From Euglena gracilis (lineage: Eukaryota; Euglenida; Euglenophyceae; Euglenales), in assembly GCA_039621445.1 (NCBI GenBank), contig CP154954.1:25680954-25744953 (forward strand): a stretch of 64,000 bases of DNA, given 5' to 3'. Shown one piece after another: positions 1 to 13,700 of this stretch. A program made the translations under genes and the position numbers. Position 1 is the stretch's first letter. Every line of letters begins with the position of its first letter. The notes below the pieces were generated by a model. That model was given only the letters and a program-made list of their open reading frames with translations, searched no databases and had not been told where the DNA came from.

Positions 1-1051
<1,051 letters not shown>

Positions 1052-3012
1052 CGCACGGAGGTGCAGTTCACGTCGCCTGCCCAGGGGATCTCCGGCAGGA
1101 TGCGGAGGTGCCGGGGCGTGCCGTAGTACTTCGCGTTGGGGTAGCTGGCGAAAAACGGGCAAGGCGGCCGAGGCACCGCCACAGAGGCATCACCCTGTGG
1201 AGCTGTAGTCCCAACACATTCATTCCCATCCAAGAGACGAACCATATGAAAGGAGTGGAATGGAGTGGGGGAGTGGGGGATTAAACCCGCAATTGGAGAC
1301 CCCCTGGGGGGGTGGGCATCTATTTGGGTCCCCTGACCAAAAAAAGAAGCACCTGGATTATGGCTGTTCCAGGGTTCGAAAGGGTCAAAAATATAAAAAA
1401 AATGCTTTGGGTTGATGGGCGATGATCTTCAAACGCTGGTGATTTTTTTTCAGGGTTTGGGCCATTTTTGCTGAGAAATCTCCGACTTATCACAAATTAT
1501 TCGGGCGAAATTTCGAGGAACTGCGCGAAGGGCTTGAATTTTTGTTGCTGTTGGGGGAGAGGGCTGTTACTTGATTTTGTAGAAAAAGACTGGGGAGGTA
1601 TTTAGGAGGGATTCCAAATGAACGGACATTTCCCAGGTCCTGGGCACATCCAGCGTGGGCACCCACTGCCTGTGCAAAGAGAGAGGCGGGCAACGCAGCA
1701 ACTCCAGAGCCTCCGCCGGCGGAAGGCGAGGGTGTGGAAGGGGTGGGTGGCGATCACCGCCTCGATCTTCCGGCCGTTCCGGGCAGGGGCCCCGCCCGGG
1801 AAGAGGGAAGCCGGCCGCGGTGGGGAACGCGTGGCAGGCAGAACGAAAGATGCGGAGACCGGGAGTGGCGTGGGGCCAAACCAAACCCGACGGGGTGGGG
1901 ACATTGCAGTGAATCAACAGCAGCAGGCCATCCACGGCATCGGACCCCAACCGGTCTGTGGCACCGAACGCTGGCCGATGTGAGACCCGCGTGGTGGGAC
2001 CCAAGGGGAGGGGCTCTGGGCGTCAGTGAGGCGATCGAACTCCGCCTTCGCGCCGGGCTCCAGCTTGACGGTGTCGATCACCAGAAAGTTCCCGTTGGGG
2101 AGGCTGGCCCCAGCCAGGCGGTGTCCTCCCTCCGTCGCCAGCCCCGGGGGAGGGGGTCAGGGTTCGACATAAGTCCCAACACCCCCCCCCCTTCTGGTCA
2201 AGGGGGTGGGGAGGAAAACCTCCTCCCAGGTTGGCAGGGGGTTCGAGGTTCGAAACGGCATAATTGGCGGTTCTTTGGGGGCATTTTTGCCATTTCAATT
2301 TTTTGGGGGGTATCTGGTTTGACCCGCTGTTGGTCCCAGATCCAGGTGGCCAGCCTCCAGGGCAACTTTTCCAGCCTCTGAGCTGCCCACCCCCCTCCGG
2401 GGTTGCTAAGCGACGCCCGACGAGTTTTCGTTCTTGTCCAGGGTGGATGGTGACGGATTCGTTGGACTTTGGAGGGGCAAAACGGAGGTGCCCAAAATGG
2501 GCGAAAAAAGGTCGAAAATGGCTTCCGAGCTGCCAGGGACCCCATCCAGCTGAAAGCGACACCCTGGCAACTTTACATTGATCTCTGGGGGGGGGGGGCG
2601 TTCTGCTGTGGAAATGGAGATGAGACAGCAAATGGAACGTTACTCAAAAACAGTGACTGTGAATTTGTTTAAAGCACACACACACACACACACACACACA
2701 TACCCACTCAGGGCTGTACAGGAAGTCCTGGCAGGGGGGTCCACCTGCCCGCTCATTATTGGACCGCAAAAAGAAAACTCCTTCGGTGCAGAATTTTCAA
2801 CCTGGCCCCTCCCCCAGAAAAACGGGAAGGGGCGGCGCACCCCCACCCAACAGGAAGGGGGGGTCTTCCACCTTGTCTCTGGTGGTGGTGCCGGGCTGGT
2901 CGCAGACCGACATGTGCGTCCTGATGTCGACCAAGCCCAACGCCACTTTGAACGGTGCGCGTAGGTTGAAGAAGCCGGGGCCGATGGCCACGAAATGTTC
3001 CAGCCGCTCCAT
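1052..3012 (-). CDS. conserved protein, metallo-beta-lactamase-like family, 5' part, at least four exons
   Basis: Four coding blocks on the minus strand read as one protein. 3012-2908 starts MERLEHFVAIGPGFFNLRAP, then VDIRTHMS. About 2150-2030 gives SLPNGNFLVIDTVKLEPGAK then AEFDRLTDA. About 1790-1733 gives KIEAVIATHPFHTLAF. 1144-1052 gives YPNAKYYGTPRHLRILPEIP then WAGDVN. The order NFLVIDT, ATHPFHTLAF, AKYYGTPRHL is that of an uncharacterised family, remembered mainly from algae and other protists, that resembles the metallo-beta-lactamase fold (HPFH would be the histidine site). The first ATG is a plausible start. Borders of blocks two and three are unclear; the third has no good GT donor, so a GC donor or unseen exon is possible. 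The gene should continue left of base 1. Enzymatic role unknown. Confidence 0.65.
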
Positions 3013-3853
3013 GTGTCCAGGCCTGGACAGCCGGAGAGAAGGGCGTGGCAAGCACAGGAGAGCGGGGGGGGGCGTTGCCATTCAGGTTTCCGTGCAAACT
3101 GCCATAGTGGGTTGGTGTCGACCCCCCCCCGGCGGGCCTTCCCGTAGTGGGGCTGCATCTCTCAGACGGAAAGTCGTTGGCAAATCAAGTACGTATCTTT
3201 TGGCGAAAGAAAGGTAATGTGCTTCATTGCCTAACACCCTTCATAATAGGGGCGTTAAATTCCACTGCAGGGGGCAAAACATCAAAAATATACCCGCGCC
3301 CCAAACGCAGCCAGTCAAAGTTAGTATCAACGTATATTTCAAATTTGTGGAACACGCTGTCTGAAACACAACCCCCTATTCAAGAGAAACGAAACCTCGC
3401 AAAACCCCCAGCTGTTAAAGATGTCTCACTAGTTTTTTTTTTGATGCTTTCAAGCAAATTTGCTGAAAACAACATTCCTAAAGAAATGGGGGGGTGCTTG
3501 GAAAACCAATGAACACAAGCATCATGTTGCCTTTCCTTTTACATCCGAAAATGCGTGCACCAATTGTGATCCGTGATGAAGTGCTTCTGAGAAACCAGAA
3601 AGGATCGCATCATACATAGTTGCACCAGACATGAACTATCAGGCCAGCAGGGCTATGGTGCTGCGAGAGGGGTGACGCCGGGATAAGGTGAGCTACGCTG
3701 CCGAGTGCCGGGGACAGCACCGTCCAAAAGACCTGTGGTTTGAGGGCCAACGCTAAGCTGGCCCCCCCGCAGTGAGGGAACGAACCGGGGCAGTGGTGGG
3801 CAGTGGCGGGCAGGGCCATGGGGTTGTGCAACAGTGGCCGGGGGGTCAACGGG
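3013..3853. other. spacer between TOP3B and the downstream gene
   Basis: 841 bp between the TOP3B stop and the first ATG of the next minus-strand gene. It must hold the TOP3B 3' end and the next promoter, but I see no clear poly(A) signal or promoter motif. A C-run (3121-3130) and AT-rich DNA (3180-3500) are the only visible features. Confidence 0.6.
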
Positions 3854-3959
3854 TCACGGCCCGCGGCGGCCTTTGCCCCGCCCCCGGCCTTTGCCGCGCC
3901 CGCGGCCCCGGCCCTTCCCCCGCCCGCGGCCCCGGCCTTTGCCGAAGCGGGACCCGAAG
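3854..3959 (-). CDS. TOP3B: TOP3B exon 24: RG/KG-repeat tail and stop
   Basis: After TT|C (Phe) the exon reads [20 protein letters not shown], continues [13 protein letters not shown] and ends with TGA. It is about 35 residues of near-perfect GR/GK dipeptides, the counterpart of the RGG-type box through which known TOP3B proteins bind RNA and TDRD3-type partners. The exon is nearly pure G+C. The same bases read on the plus strand give open proline/alanine-rich frames, which I treat as shadows. Confidence 0.85.
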
Positions 3960-6900
3960 CTGCGAGGGCGAGGGGGCGGCGGGGCAGGCCGAGAACATTC
4001 CGGCGGCGCGCCCAGTGAGGCACCCTCCGACACAGGCAAGTTGAGGCTGACCCGCCCCCGGGAGGGGGGAGGGGTGTTAAACGGTTAAAGTGCCCTGCTG
4101 AGGTGTCTGGGCCAGGCGTGGCCCACCCCCAAGCGTGGGCGGTGTCAAATCCAGCGGGTCGGCACTGCCCCACCCCCCACCTTGCTGGTCTCCAACCCCC
4201 AGGAGGGACTTCGATGTCCGTGGTGCCCATGCGACAATGCAATTTCGGGAATTTTCGGTCCGCAAATGTGATGTGTGCGATGGGAACGCACCCGGGGGGC
4301 ACACCCACCCCCCTTTGTTGTCCCTGGGCCCGGCTGACCGGAGGTTTTTTTTGGCCGCACCTTGACATTTCGCTTGGTACCCAGTCTCCATCGGGGGTCA
4401 CAGGAGACAGGTCAGCCAGACAATAAGGGGGGGAGAGTATTTTTTGGCTTCATGCCCCTTCCCCTCAGTCCCAGCCGCCGGCTGTCGGCTAGCTTGGGGC
4501 ATACAACTCCTCCGCAAAGGCGTTCAGCTCCTCGTCGCACAGGATGCAGCCGGCGTACTCCTCGGGCTTGTCCTTCAGGGGGGACTTGTCCTTCTCAAAG
4601 GTCAGGTGGAGGATGTTGCTGCCGCACCCGTCGCACACGTCGTCCGCGTACACCGTCGCCTCTGCGCCGGAACGCAGCAGGTTAACCCCATTCAGGGCGT
4701 GGTTTAGCGTCCCCCCGCAAGCAGCTTTAGTTAAGCCCAACTTTTGCCCATTTGAGGCCATTGTCAGGCTAAAATAGCCTGACAAGGCCATTTTAGGCCA
4801 TGTCAGGCTATTTTAACCTAAGGTGGGGTTCTTAAGAGCAAAATTTTGAATTTTTTTGTCCCAAAAATCATAACATGTGCGAATCTTCACTTACTCAGCA
4901 GAATTGGACATGAAAGAAAATTCACGGACACTGGATCAAGCCAACAAGGAACTCAACAGTTCTTAATTCACACTCATGGAGGAATTCTGAGTGAAAGAAT
5001 TTATTACAGGAAAAAAATTGTCGGAAAACATGATGATTGAAAAAACCCCGGTTGGGTCAAGCTTAGAGGCTGGAAAATTTGGGCTGGCTGAAAAAAGGCT
5101 GTTGGCGGGCTGGACCCCCCCTCGGAGGGATGTGGTGCCCTCGGACTTAAATGACACCCTGACCCCACCCATGACGGAGAAGCATTGCCCACTGGAGTCA
5201 TGGCCAGTTTTCCCCCCAGGACCCCCCCAGGACCCCCCAAGACCCCCCAAGACCCCCCCAGGACCCCCCCAGGACCCCCCCAGGACAGGGTCCTGGGGGG
5301 GGGGGGGGAGGACTGGCCACAATTGGCCCACTGGCAGCTGAGCCTCAAGAGAACATAAAAAAAATGTGCAACAGAGCCATGGTAGGAGGGAAGGTGCACC
5401 ATCAATGGCAAAATTATATGAGCCCGCCCCGTCGGGTCATCTTTGCATTGGCAACCGGTACCGCCAGGAGCACACTTCTGGTCCCCGCAGGGAACTTGAC
5501 GCTTCTGTTGCAGCTGTTACAATCCTGCCAGGCAAGAGCGATGTCGCTGCATGCATCCATGCATCACAGACACGGGGCAGGGTCGCAAAAAATGCACCGT
5601 CAACGCCCCCTCGAAGTTAAAAAAAAAGATCACATTTCCTCAATTGCCGCCAGAAAAGCCACAAGACGGCAACCCTGTAACGTTTGCAGTGACAAAAAAA
5701 AACACGCACACAATAAAGAAAGGTTCACATCTGACTGATCACCCACGGCGGGGCGGGTGTCACCCGGGAACAGGGATGGCGGCTTAGGGCCACCCCAATT
5801 CTCCATCCTGTGGATGGCGGTGCCGTTTTGCCGGCGGTGGCCGCAAGTCCCCACCCCTGTGACGGCTGTCGCCCCTCCCCCCACTGCCCAAGGAAATGTT
5901 TTTCCACAAATGGGGGTTCGGACCAGTGCATTTGGGTTGGAAAGGGCGGGAGGGGTTCGGCGGGGGGGCGGCTCCCCGACACTTCCTCACCCACGTCAAA
6001 CGTCAGGCAGAGGTCTGGGAAACTGCCAGCGTCGCCCCAGGAGTGGGGGTTGGACATGGAGACACCAAAACCCGATACCAGGACGCATCTGGAGACACCT
6101 TGAGAAGGTAAGAAAGGTACAAACAACAAAAATTATAAAGCTGGCAAACGTTTTGGAAATGGGGGAGAATACCATTCAAAAAAGCTGGGGGAAATGAATG
6201 TATTCCCTCACAGTCGAGACAAAGAAAGGAATATCACCACTCCAGAGCAGATGGAGGACCGGCACACCATTTTCTGCACCTTGGCCCCCACCGGGTCGAT
6301 GACCAGGAACCCGTTGCACGTCATATCCTGGCACGCACACACGCGGTTGTTCACCATCGAGTACTTGCACGTCGGGTGGGCGCAGCTGTTGCACGCCATC
6401 GCTGCGGAGGGGACAAGGTGGTGGAGCGCTGCCTGGGCTCTGTTTTTGCACGGTTTTTTTGAACTTTTACACTGCTTCCAGAGCGGAAAATTAACAACCC
6501 TCCCCACCCACATGACAACCTCAAAAATAACAAAAAAGCAACGAAATTGGCCGGCTCCGTCTCCGGACCTGGGTCTCGGTCTGGGCCTGGGGGGGGGGGT
6601 TCTGGGGGGGGGGGTACGTACCTGGGGTACAACCCCCCCCCCCAATACCTGTTGTACCTGTCCAGGTCCTGGGGGGGTACACGCAGGTACCCCCCCAGTA
6701 CGCAGGGGGGGGGTACATACCTCCCTCACACCGGCGCCGACAAGGCCTATGTCTAAATAGGTACGCACCCCCCAGTACCTGTTGTATCTATACAGGTACA
6801 CGCAGGTCCTGGGGGGGTACACGCAGGTCCTGGGGCGGGTCGGCATAGGTCCTGGGGGGGTACACGCAGGTCCTGGGGGGTACGCATAGGTCCTGGGGGG

Positions 6901-7757
6901 TACGTACCCCCCCCACACCGGCGCCGACAAGGCCTATGTCTAAATAGGTACGTACCCCCCCCAGTACCTGTTGTACCTATACAGGTACACGCAGGGATAC
7001 ACAAAGGTCCTAGAGGGTACATATAGGTCGGCAAATCCCTTGTGTTTCCAAGTCATTTTGGTGGGCAATTCCCTTGTGTTTCCAAGTCGTTTTGCGGGGC
7101 AAATCCCTTTTGTTGTCCAATTGCTCGGGGCCCCAAAATAACAAAATCCCTTGTGTTTCCAAGTCGTTTTGGGGGACAAATCCCTTTTGTTGCTCAACTG
7201 TCGGAGGGCCCCAAAATAACAAAATCCCTTGTGTTTCCAAATCGTTTTGGGGGGCAAATCCCTTTTGTTGCTCAACTATTGGAGGGCCCCAAAGTTAAAA
7301 AATCCCTTGTGTTACCAAGTCCTTTTGTTGTGTACCTGCGTGTACCTGTACAGGTACACGCAGGTCCTGGGGGTACGTACCCCCCAGTACCAGCTTGTAC
7401 CTGTACAGGTACACGCAGGTCCTGGGGGGTACGTACCAGGTACGTACCCCCCAGTACCTATCGTGTACCTGCTTGTACCTGTACAGGTACACGCAGGTCC
7501 TGGGGGGGTATGTACCTGTTTAGACATAGGCCTTGTCGGCGCCGGTGTGGGGGGGTCGGACCTGGTACGTACCCCCCCCCCGCGCGCCTTGTACCAGGTA
7601 CGTACCTCCCCCAGAACCCCCCCCACGGCCAGGCTGCTACCTTGAGGGGCGGTCTATTAACCCGTCCATCCATCCATCCATCCGTCCATCCGTCCATCCA
7701 TCCATCCATCCATCCATCCATCCATCCATCCATCCATCCATCCATCCATCCAACCAT

Positions 7758-7788
<31 letters not shown>

Positions 7789-10700
7789 CCCGTCCATCCA
7801 CCGGCATGCCCAACCCATCGACCCACCAGAAACAACTGTGTCAGGACAGACACGGGTGTCTACTGAATCTTAGGCGGCCTAACTCGCACTTAGCTTTGAA
7901 AATGACTGTAAATTTGCGCCGACGCGCAAATCAAAAAAAAAGTTCTGTTTTCGAACACCGTGGCCTGAGACTCAGGACAATCTGAAAATAGTGTCTCCCT
8001 GCACCCCAGGGCCTGGGGACGAAAGCAACGACTGGGAACTTCACAGTCTACGGGCACAGCGCTCCCGAGTCCCAGTGTGCATGAACACAAAGCGGCGGGT
8101 GATGAAACGAGGGTACTCCATTACTCATTTGCACTTTGGCACAAATTTTTTAAATTACAAAGAATAAAACCATTTGCACTTTGGCGTAATTTTTTTACTT
8201 TTTTGTGATTCAACATGTGGGTGACCATTGCCGCACTTGCACAATGATAACAACTTTTGTGTCAACATGTGTTTCCATTGCGCCAAAGTGCAAGGGGTAA
8301 GCTCATGAAGAATGGAAAATTAAGAGTTATATTGCGCCAAAGCGCAAGTAGAAATACAATTTTTAAAATTGCAAAAGCAACGTGGCTTGCGCCGAAGCGC
8401 AAATATAACTGTTTAAAACATATCTCACAACGGAGGGAGAGAACGACCCTGGTAGAATATGAGCACCAGAGGGGATAGAGCACAAAAATGCAGGACAGGG
8501 GGACGGAAGCTACTCTCAGTCACGTTGCCTTAAAATTAGTCAACGTTGCGCGTTGGCGCAAGAGCCACGCAGCTTTGCGATTTTCAAAGGTGCATTTCTA
8601 TTGCGCTTTGGCGCAATAGAACTCTTAAATTTTTATCCTTCAAAAGCCTACCCATTGCGCTGTGAAGCAACAGTTATCAATTTTAATTTCTCACTTTTAT
8701 CACTGCGGGTGGAGAGAGCAGTCCTGGAAGCATCTCATCACCAGAGCGAACAGAGCTAAGGTGGAGGGAAGCCTTGCCTGGGACAGGAAGCCAACCCCCT
8801 GGTCTGTGAAAACAACCACCAACTTCTTGATATCCAGACGTGTCTTGTCCTATGCGTTGTAAACCCAACTTCCAGTGCCGGAGGTTCCTCCCACTTGCCT
8901 CGCAATTAAGCATGCCTGAGGGGCCCTTCTTTTTGGCCGACTTTTGAAAGTCGGAAAATTTCTGTTTGGAAAAGAACAGGCAGCAGACGAACCCTGGGAA
9001 TCACAGCCAAGGAAACAGTTTTGGACGCTGAAAAGGTGTTTTAAAGAAGCTCGTCACCCCCCTTTCTTCACCCAGGGTTTGAAGCACACAACTTTGGGGA
9101 TGAGCGAATGGAATTGAGAAATCGACAGGGTCCATCAACAACGGCGGAGAAGGGAAGACATGCTGACACACCTTTTTCGGTAATTTGCAACCCACCAGAC
9201 AGCCACATCACACCGGGCAGATGGAGGGCATTATTCAGCCGAAAAAGGTCTTTCTGTCAACATCCCAAAAAAAAACCCACTTTGTGCACTGAGTGCAAGG
9301 TCAGTGAGGCTCCACAGCCTACCGTCCACGATTCGTCTTATTGGAACAGCCACTCCCTCCCCAGTGCCTGAATAGTTCAGAAGCACCAACTGAGCTTCAG
9401 TCACAGCAGCCCTCAAAGGCCCTCATCATTCTCCTCTATCGCCCAACTTCTCACACAGCACGAACACTTTCAAATGCATCTGCCACATTGCGCTTAAGCG
9501 CAAGTTAAAACAAAAGCCCCTGAGCTTATGGGAGTCCCTCTGATGTGTTACGGTGTGTCGGGGGTCCCTTTCTGCACGGCCAGTGTGCGGGCTTGGTGAG
9601 GAAATACATTGCGCCGAAGCGCGAACCATCATAAATAAAAATGAGAAGTGCAAACATGCGGCTGACATGTAATCTGAATGAACAAGCAGTGCATTATGTA
9701 AGCATGTCCCTTGCCCTTCGGCGCAATGCATTTCCTCGCCAAGCCAACACACTGGCCATTCAGGGAGGGGCCCACAACACACCATAACACGTCAGAGGAA
9801 CTCCCATAAGCTCAGGGGCTTTTGTTTTAACTTGCGCTTAAGCGCAAATTTTTTAATTTGCGCTTAAGCGCAAGTTAAAAAAAAATTGCGCTTAAGCGCA
9901 ATGTCCATAACCATTGCCTTCTGTGTCTCACCAGACGTTGGAACAGGTCCATGGGCTTGCCCTCAATCCCCCCAACCCCACCCAGGGATCACAACTCTGT
10001 GACCTGCGGTTTTTTCCAACTCTTCACAACGTGTATGTCTTAGGCGGCCGTGAAGGCACTTAAGGGTTTTCGGGCCCAAAAACCGGATCGTCCGCGGTTT
10101 TGGGACCGGCCGTGGTCAAAACCCCCACTGGGAACGACATGAGCCGAACGCAGGGCGCGATGGCGCGCACCTGCGCGCGTGAGGACACGTCCGGCGTGCG
10201 CACCTGCGCTTGAAACAGACCCCAGAATCAGGCGCAGGTGCGCACGACGGATCAGTAAGATCAGGCGCAGGTGCGCGTGATCCTACCGTGAGATTGTGGC
10301 AGGTGCCTGGGTGCTGGGGCCCCGGAACGAGTGGCGGCAGGGAGGGGGCACACTTTGTTTTGAGGGCGACGCCTGCAGAACCCACCAATCGCTGCAGGAC
10401 CGAGAGTCGGTCACCGGAGGACTCCGGAACACACATCAGACACACGGGGTCCGCAAGCCCACCGCCGCCGTGTTGGACACCCCCGAGCCAGATGGGCCCA
10501 CACCCAACACCGAACCGCGCGCACCTGCGCCCGGGGACAGGCACACTTCGGTCGCAGGTGCGCACGATTGGGGTGTGGACGAGGGACCCCGTGGTGTGGG
10601 TTGAACGGCCAGGCCAGAGGGGCGATGCATCCCGCAAGTGTCGTGCGCAGGTGCGCGCGTTGGGGACCCCCCTGGTTGTTGCCCACGGCGGCCCCTGTTT

Positions 10701-13700
10701 GAAACCTGTGGCCGCACACACAACGGAACGTTCGGGGAGCGGGTGTGTCCCCCTTGGGACGTGCACGCGTGCGTGAGGGACGTGCGAGCACTCGGTGTGG
10801 GTGGTGCAGCCAGGTGAACACGTCCGCTACACAACGCCCGACTGCCTCAACGGTGGTCCGGTGCTCGCATTTGCGCTCTGGGGGCAGCGACGACCTGCGC
10901 CGCCAGCACGGACCCCGAGACGTGGGTCCCGAGGGTGACAAGGCAGGGCACGAAGGAACCGTGTCCTCTAGCGCAGGTGCGCTCCAGGATGCCCCGCAAC
11001 CGGTGCTTCGAGACCCTTGCCACGGGCCCACCGGCGCAGCACTGGGAACGACGTGAGCCGAACGCAAGACGCGATGGGGCGCGCCTGCGCTCGTGAGGAC
11101 ACGTCCAGCGAGCGCACCTGCGCTTGAGCAGACCCCAAAATCAGTCGCAGGTGCGCACGACGGATCAGTAAGATCAAGCGCAGTCCCACCATCCGGGGTG
11201 TTCCATCCGACCTGGAGGGACACCGAGGACGACTGCCGTCGTCATCCGGTCGCAGGTGCGCGGGAACCAGGTGGTTTTCCCTTGGAAACTGTGAATGCTG
11301 CGGTCAGTATGAAACCTGCATGACTTTGACAACCGAAGGGTGCGATGGACAGACACTGAGATACAGAACATCCCGGACCAGGTGGGAGGCCCCGGCGGTG
11401 CCCGGGACCGGAGTTTGGTATCCGAAAGTCCCCGAAGGAGTTTCCAACGGACGCGATGCAAACCGCGTTTTGAGGACCTTTGCAAAACCATATGGTATTT
11501 TGGGCTTTTCGCAACAGGCAGGAATTGACAATCTGCCAAAATTTTGTGTCGCATTTTACTGGGTCGAAATGGGCCAGAATCCAAATTTGGCGGACCGAAA
11601 CGAACAAAAGTCACAATTTGTCCTTTGTGAGGGGGCGGTTTCCAATCAGTACAGGCAGTTGGGCCTCGAGAAAATTTCCCCATCCACCGGAGGGCTGCGG
11701 ACCGGGGGGTGGCGCCTTCGATTCCGAACTTTGCGTCGCCCCATGATTTCACACTGGCCATCGATGGGATGAGGAAACGACACTTCCCTGCGTTTTCGTT
11801 TCCCAGGTGAAAAGGTCTGGTGGGTGATGCCCCCGGCCCTTCCTCCCCTGAAGAAGTGGCGACGGATTCCGGGTGTCCAGGCTGGGGGGCCCAACTAGGT
11901 GAAATCGGCGGCCCACAGGGAGAAGGGGGAGGGCCGTCGGGAAAAGCCAACCCCGACGCCAGTTGCGGGCGGGGTGTGAGTCCGTCCGCAGACACAAGAC
12001 CCGGGGTCCTGCTTGTTCAACGCTGCCAGCAACCCTGCCCCGACGACCTCAACCACGGGTGAACCTCCGCCGCCTGGGGGCTGGGGAGTTCAGGAGAGAA
12101 GACCCGGGAGCTATCCAGGCCCCCGGACAGGGCGCTGGTTGTGGTGGCGTCGGCGGCCAGGGCACCGGGTGTGATCCCCACAGGGATGGAGCGCGTTGGA
12201 TTGGCGCGCACCTGCGCACGAATCTGCCCCTCCCTGCTCCCCATCTTGAACCCACCCACCGAATGCATAGGAGACACAAGGTGTCGTGCGCACCTGCGCG
12301 CGTTCGGGCCCAGCTCCCTCCATACGGTGATGGGCGACGGTCCTCGCCCATCGGCCTCCCACCCTCTGCCGTCACCGGAGATTTGCACACCGCCTGACCG
12401 CTAACAGTGACGGTGCTGCAGCGGCTGCAGGGAGGGGAGCGGCCTCGAGTGGTGTCGGTCGCACCTGCGCGCGCGGTCACGCCCACAACGGGCGTTGCTG
12501 CAGTCCGGCCAGGCGGTGCTGCCCGTCCCAGCCACGCCCGACCCCTCTGGAGGGCTTGGCCGTGGCCCCACGGCCAAGCCCTCAGAGCCTGCAAAGCCTC
12601 CTCCCCCTCAGTCCGGCGCGCGCACCTGCGCCTGACAGCCCCCCCTTGCGCCCTCGCGGGAATGCCCTCCCGCCCGAGAGCACGTCCCCTGTGGGCACAC
12701 AATCGCGCGCACCTGCGCACGCAGCACTGTCCCACACACAGGGTTGGCTGTAGACTCATGTATGGGGTGGCTGGTGTGGGTAGCACGCACACGAGGGGGG
12801 CTGGTCCGGCACGCTCGCCCGCTCCCCTTTCGCACCCCCAATTGGGGCAAGGATGGAGCTGTGTGTGCACCGGGAATGTGGCCTGGCGGTGAGGTGCCGG
12901 CGAGCAGCACGCGGGCGGCGGCAACCCACCCTCCACCCCCCCTTTGGCCCTCCGGTCCCACGACACACCCCTTGATCACACACCTGCGTGGCCCTTGTCG
13001 ACCGGGACACTCTGTGCGAACGATTGGGCCGTCCCGCCTCACCCACGGCCAAAACACCCCTCCTTTTGGCAAAGAAAAAAATCTCACGGAAACGTTCCCC
13101 GAAGAGCACGCCGCCGCCACGCTTTCACCCTCGGACTTCGCTTCCCCTCCCTTTTGGCCTTCCCCAGTTGGTCCCATTCCCTCTTCCCGCCGGCTGCCCA
13201 GCCACGGCACCCGGAGTATCCTCGCCCACCTCCCAAACCGCACTTTTGAGGCCACCCCTTCACCCCCCCCCTCCGGCCTCGAAAGTGCGCCAAACGCTTT
13301 TCGGGGGGTGCCAAAGAATCAAGCGCAGGTGCGCGCAAGCCGGCAGGAGAAAGCGTCCGCGGTCCGCGGCCTGCCGGGCTTTCGGGCACCGTCGGGCATC
13401 GATTTTTTTTGATTTCGGCCGCCGGCGTGGGTTTCAGACACGGCCGGCAACAGTCGGTGGACACCAAAAAACCGGCCAAAAAAAAGCGTCCCACACGCGG
13501 TCTGCCGGGGTGCAAACCCCGGTAAACCAAAAACAGCGGGACACAAAAAACGAGAAGCCAGCGCCGGCCAGGGTTTCAAGCACGGCCACCCCCAAAACCG
13601 CGGACGCAAAATTGCATTCGGTCTCCTCGGGCGCACCTGCGCCCAAATCGGAAAAAAACCCTTAAGTGCCTTCACGGCCGCCTAAGTATGTAGAGTCCAC

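Noticed and set aside
3772-4088. Plus-strand proline/alanine-arginine frames
   Set aside because: They are the complement of the TOP3B RG/KG-rich exon.
10168-13640. Scattered identical palindromes suggesting a CRISPR array
   Set aside because: Spacing is irregular (tens to hundreds of bp), the repeat is only 12 bp, no cas genes, and the DNA is eukaryotic with introns.
10116-13665. Several 200-300 codon frames in the GC-rich inner transposon
   Set aside because: Open because of high GC; frames overlap on both strands, have proline/arginine-rich composition and no protein family. I saw no transposase motif.
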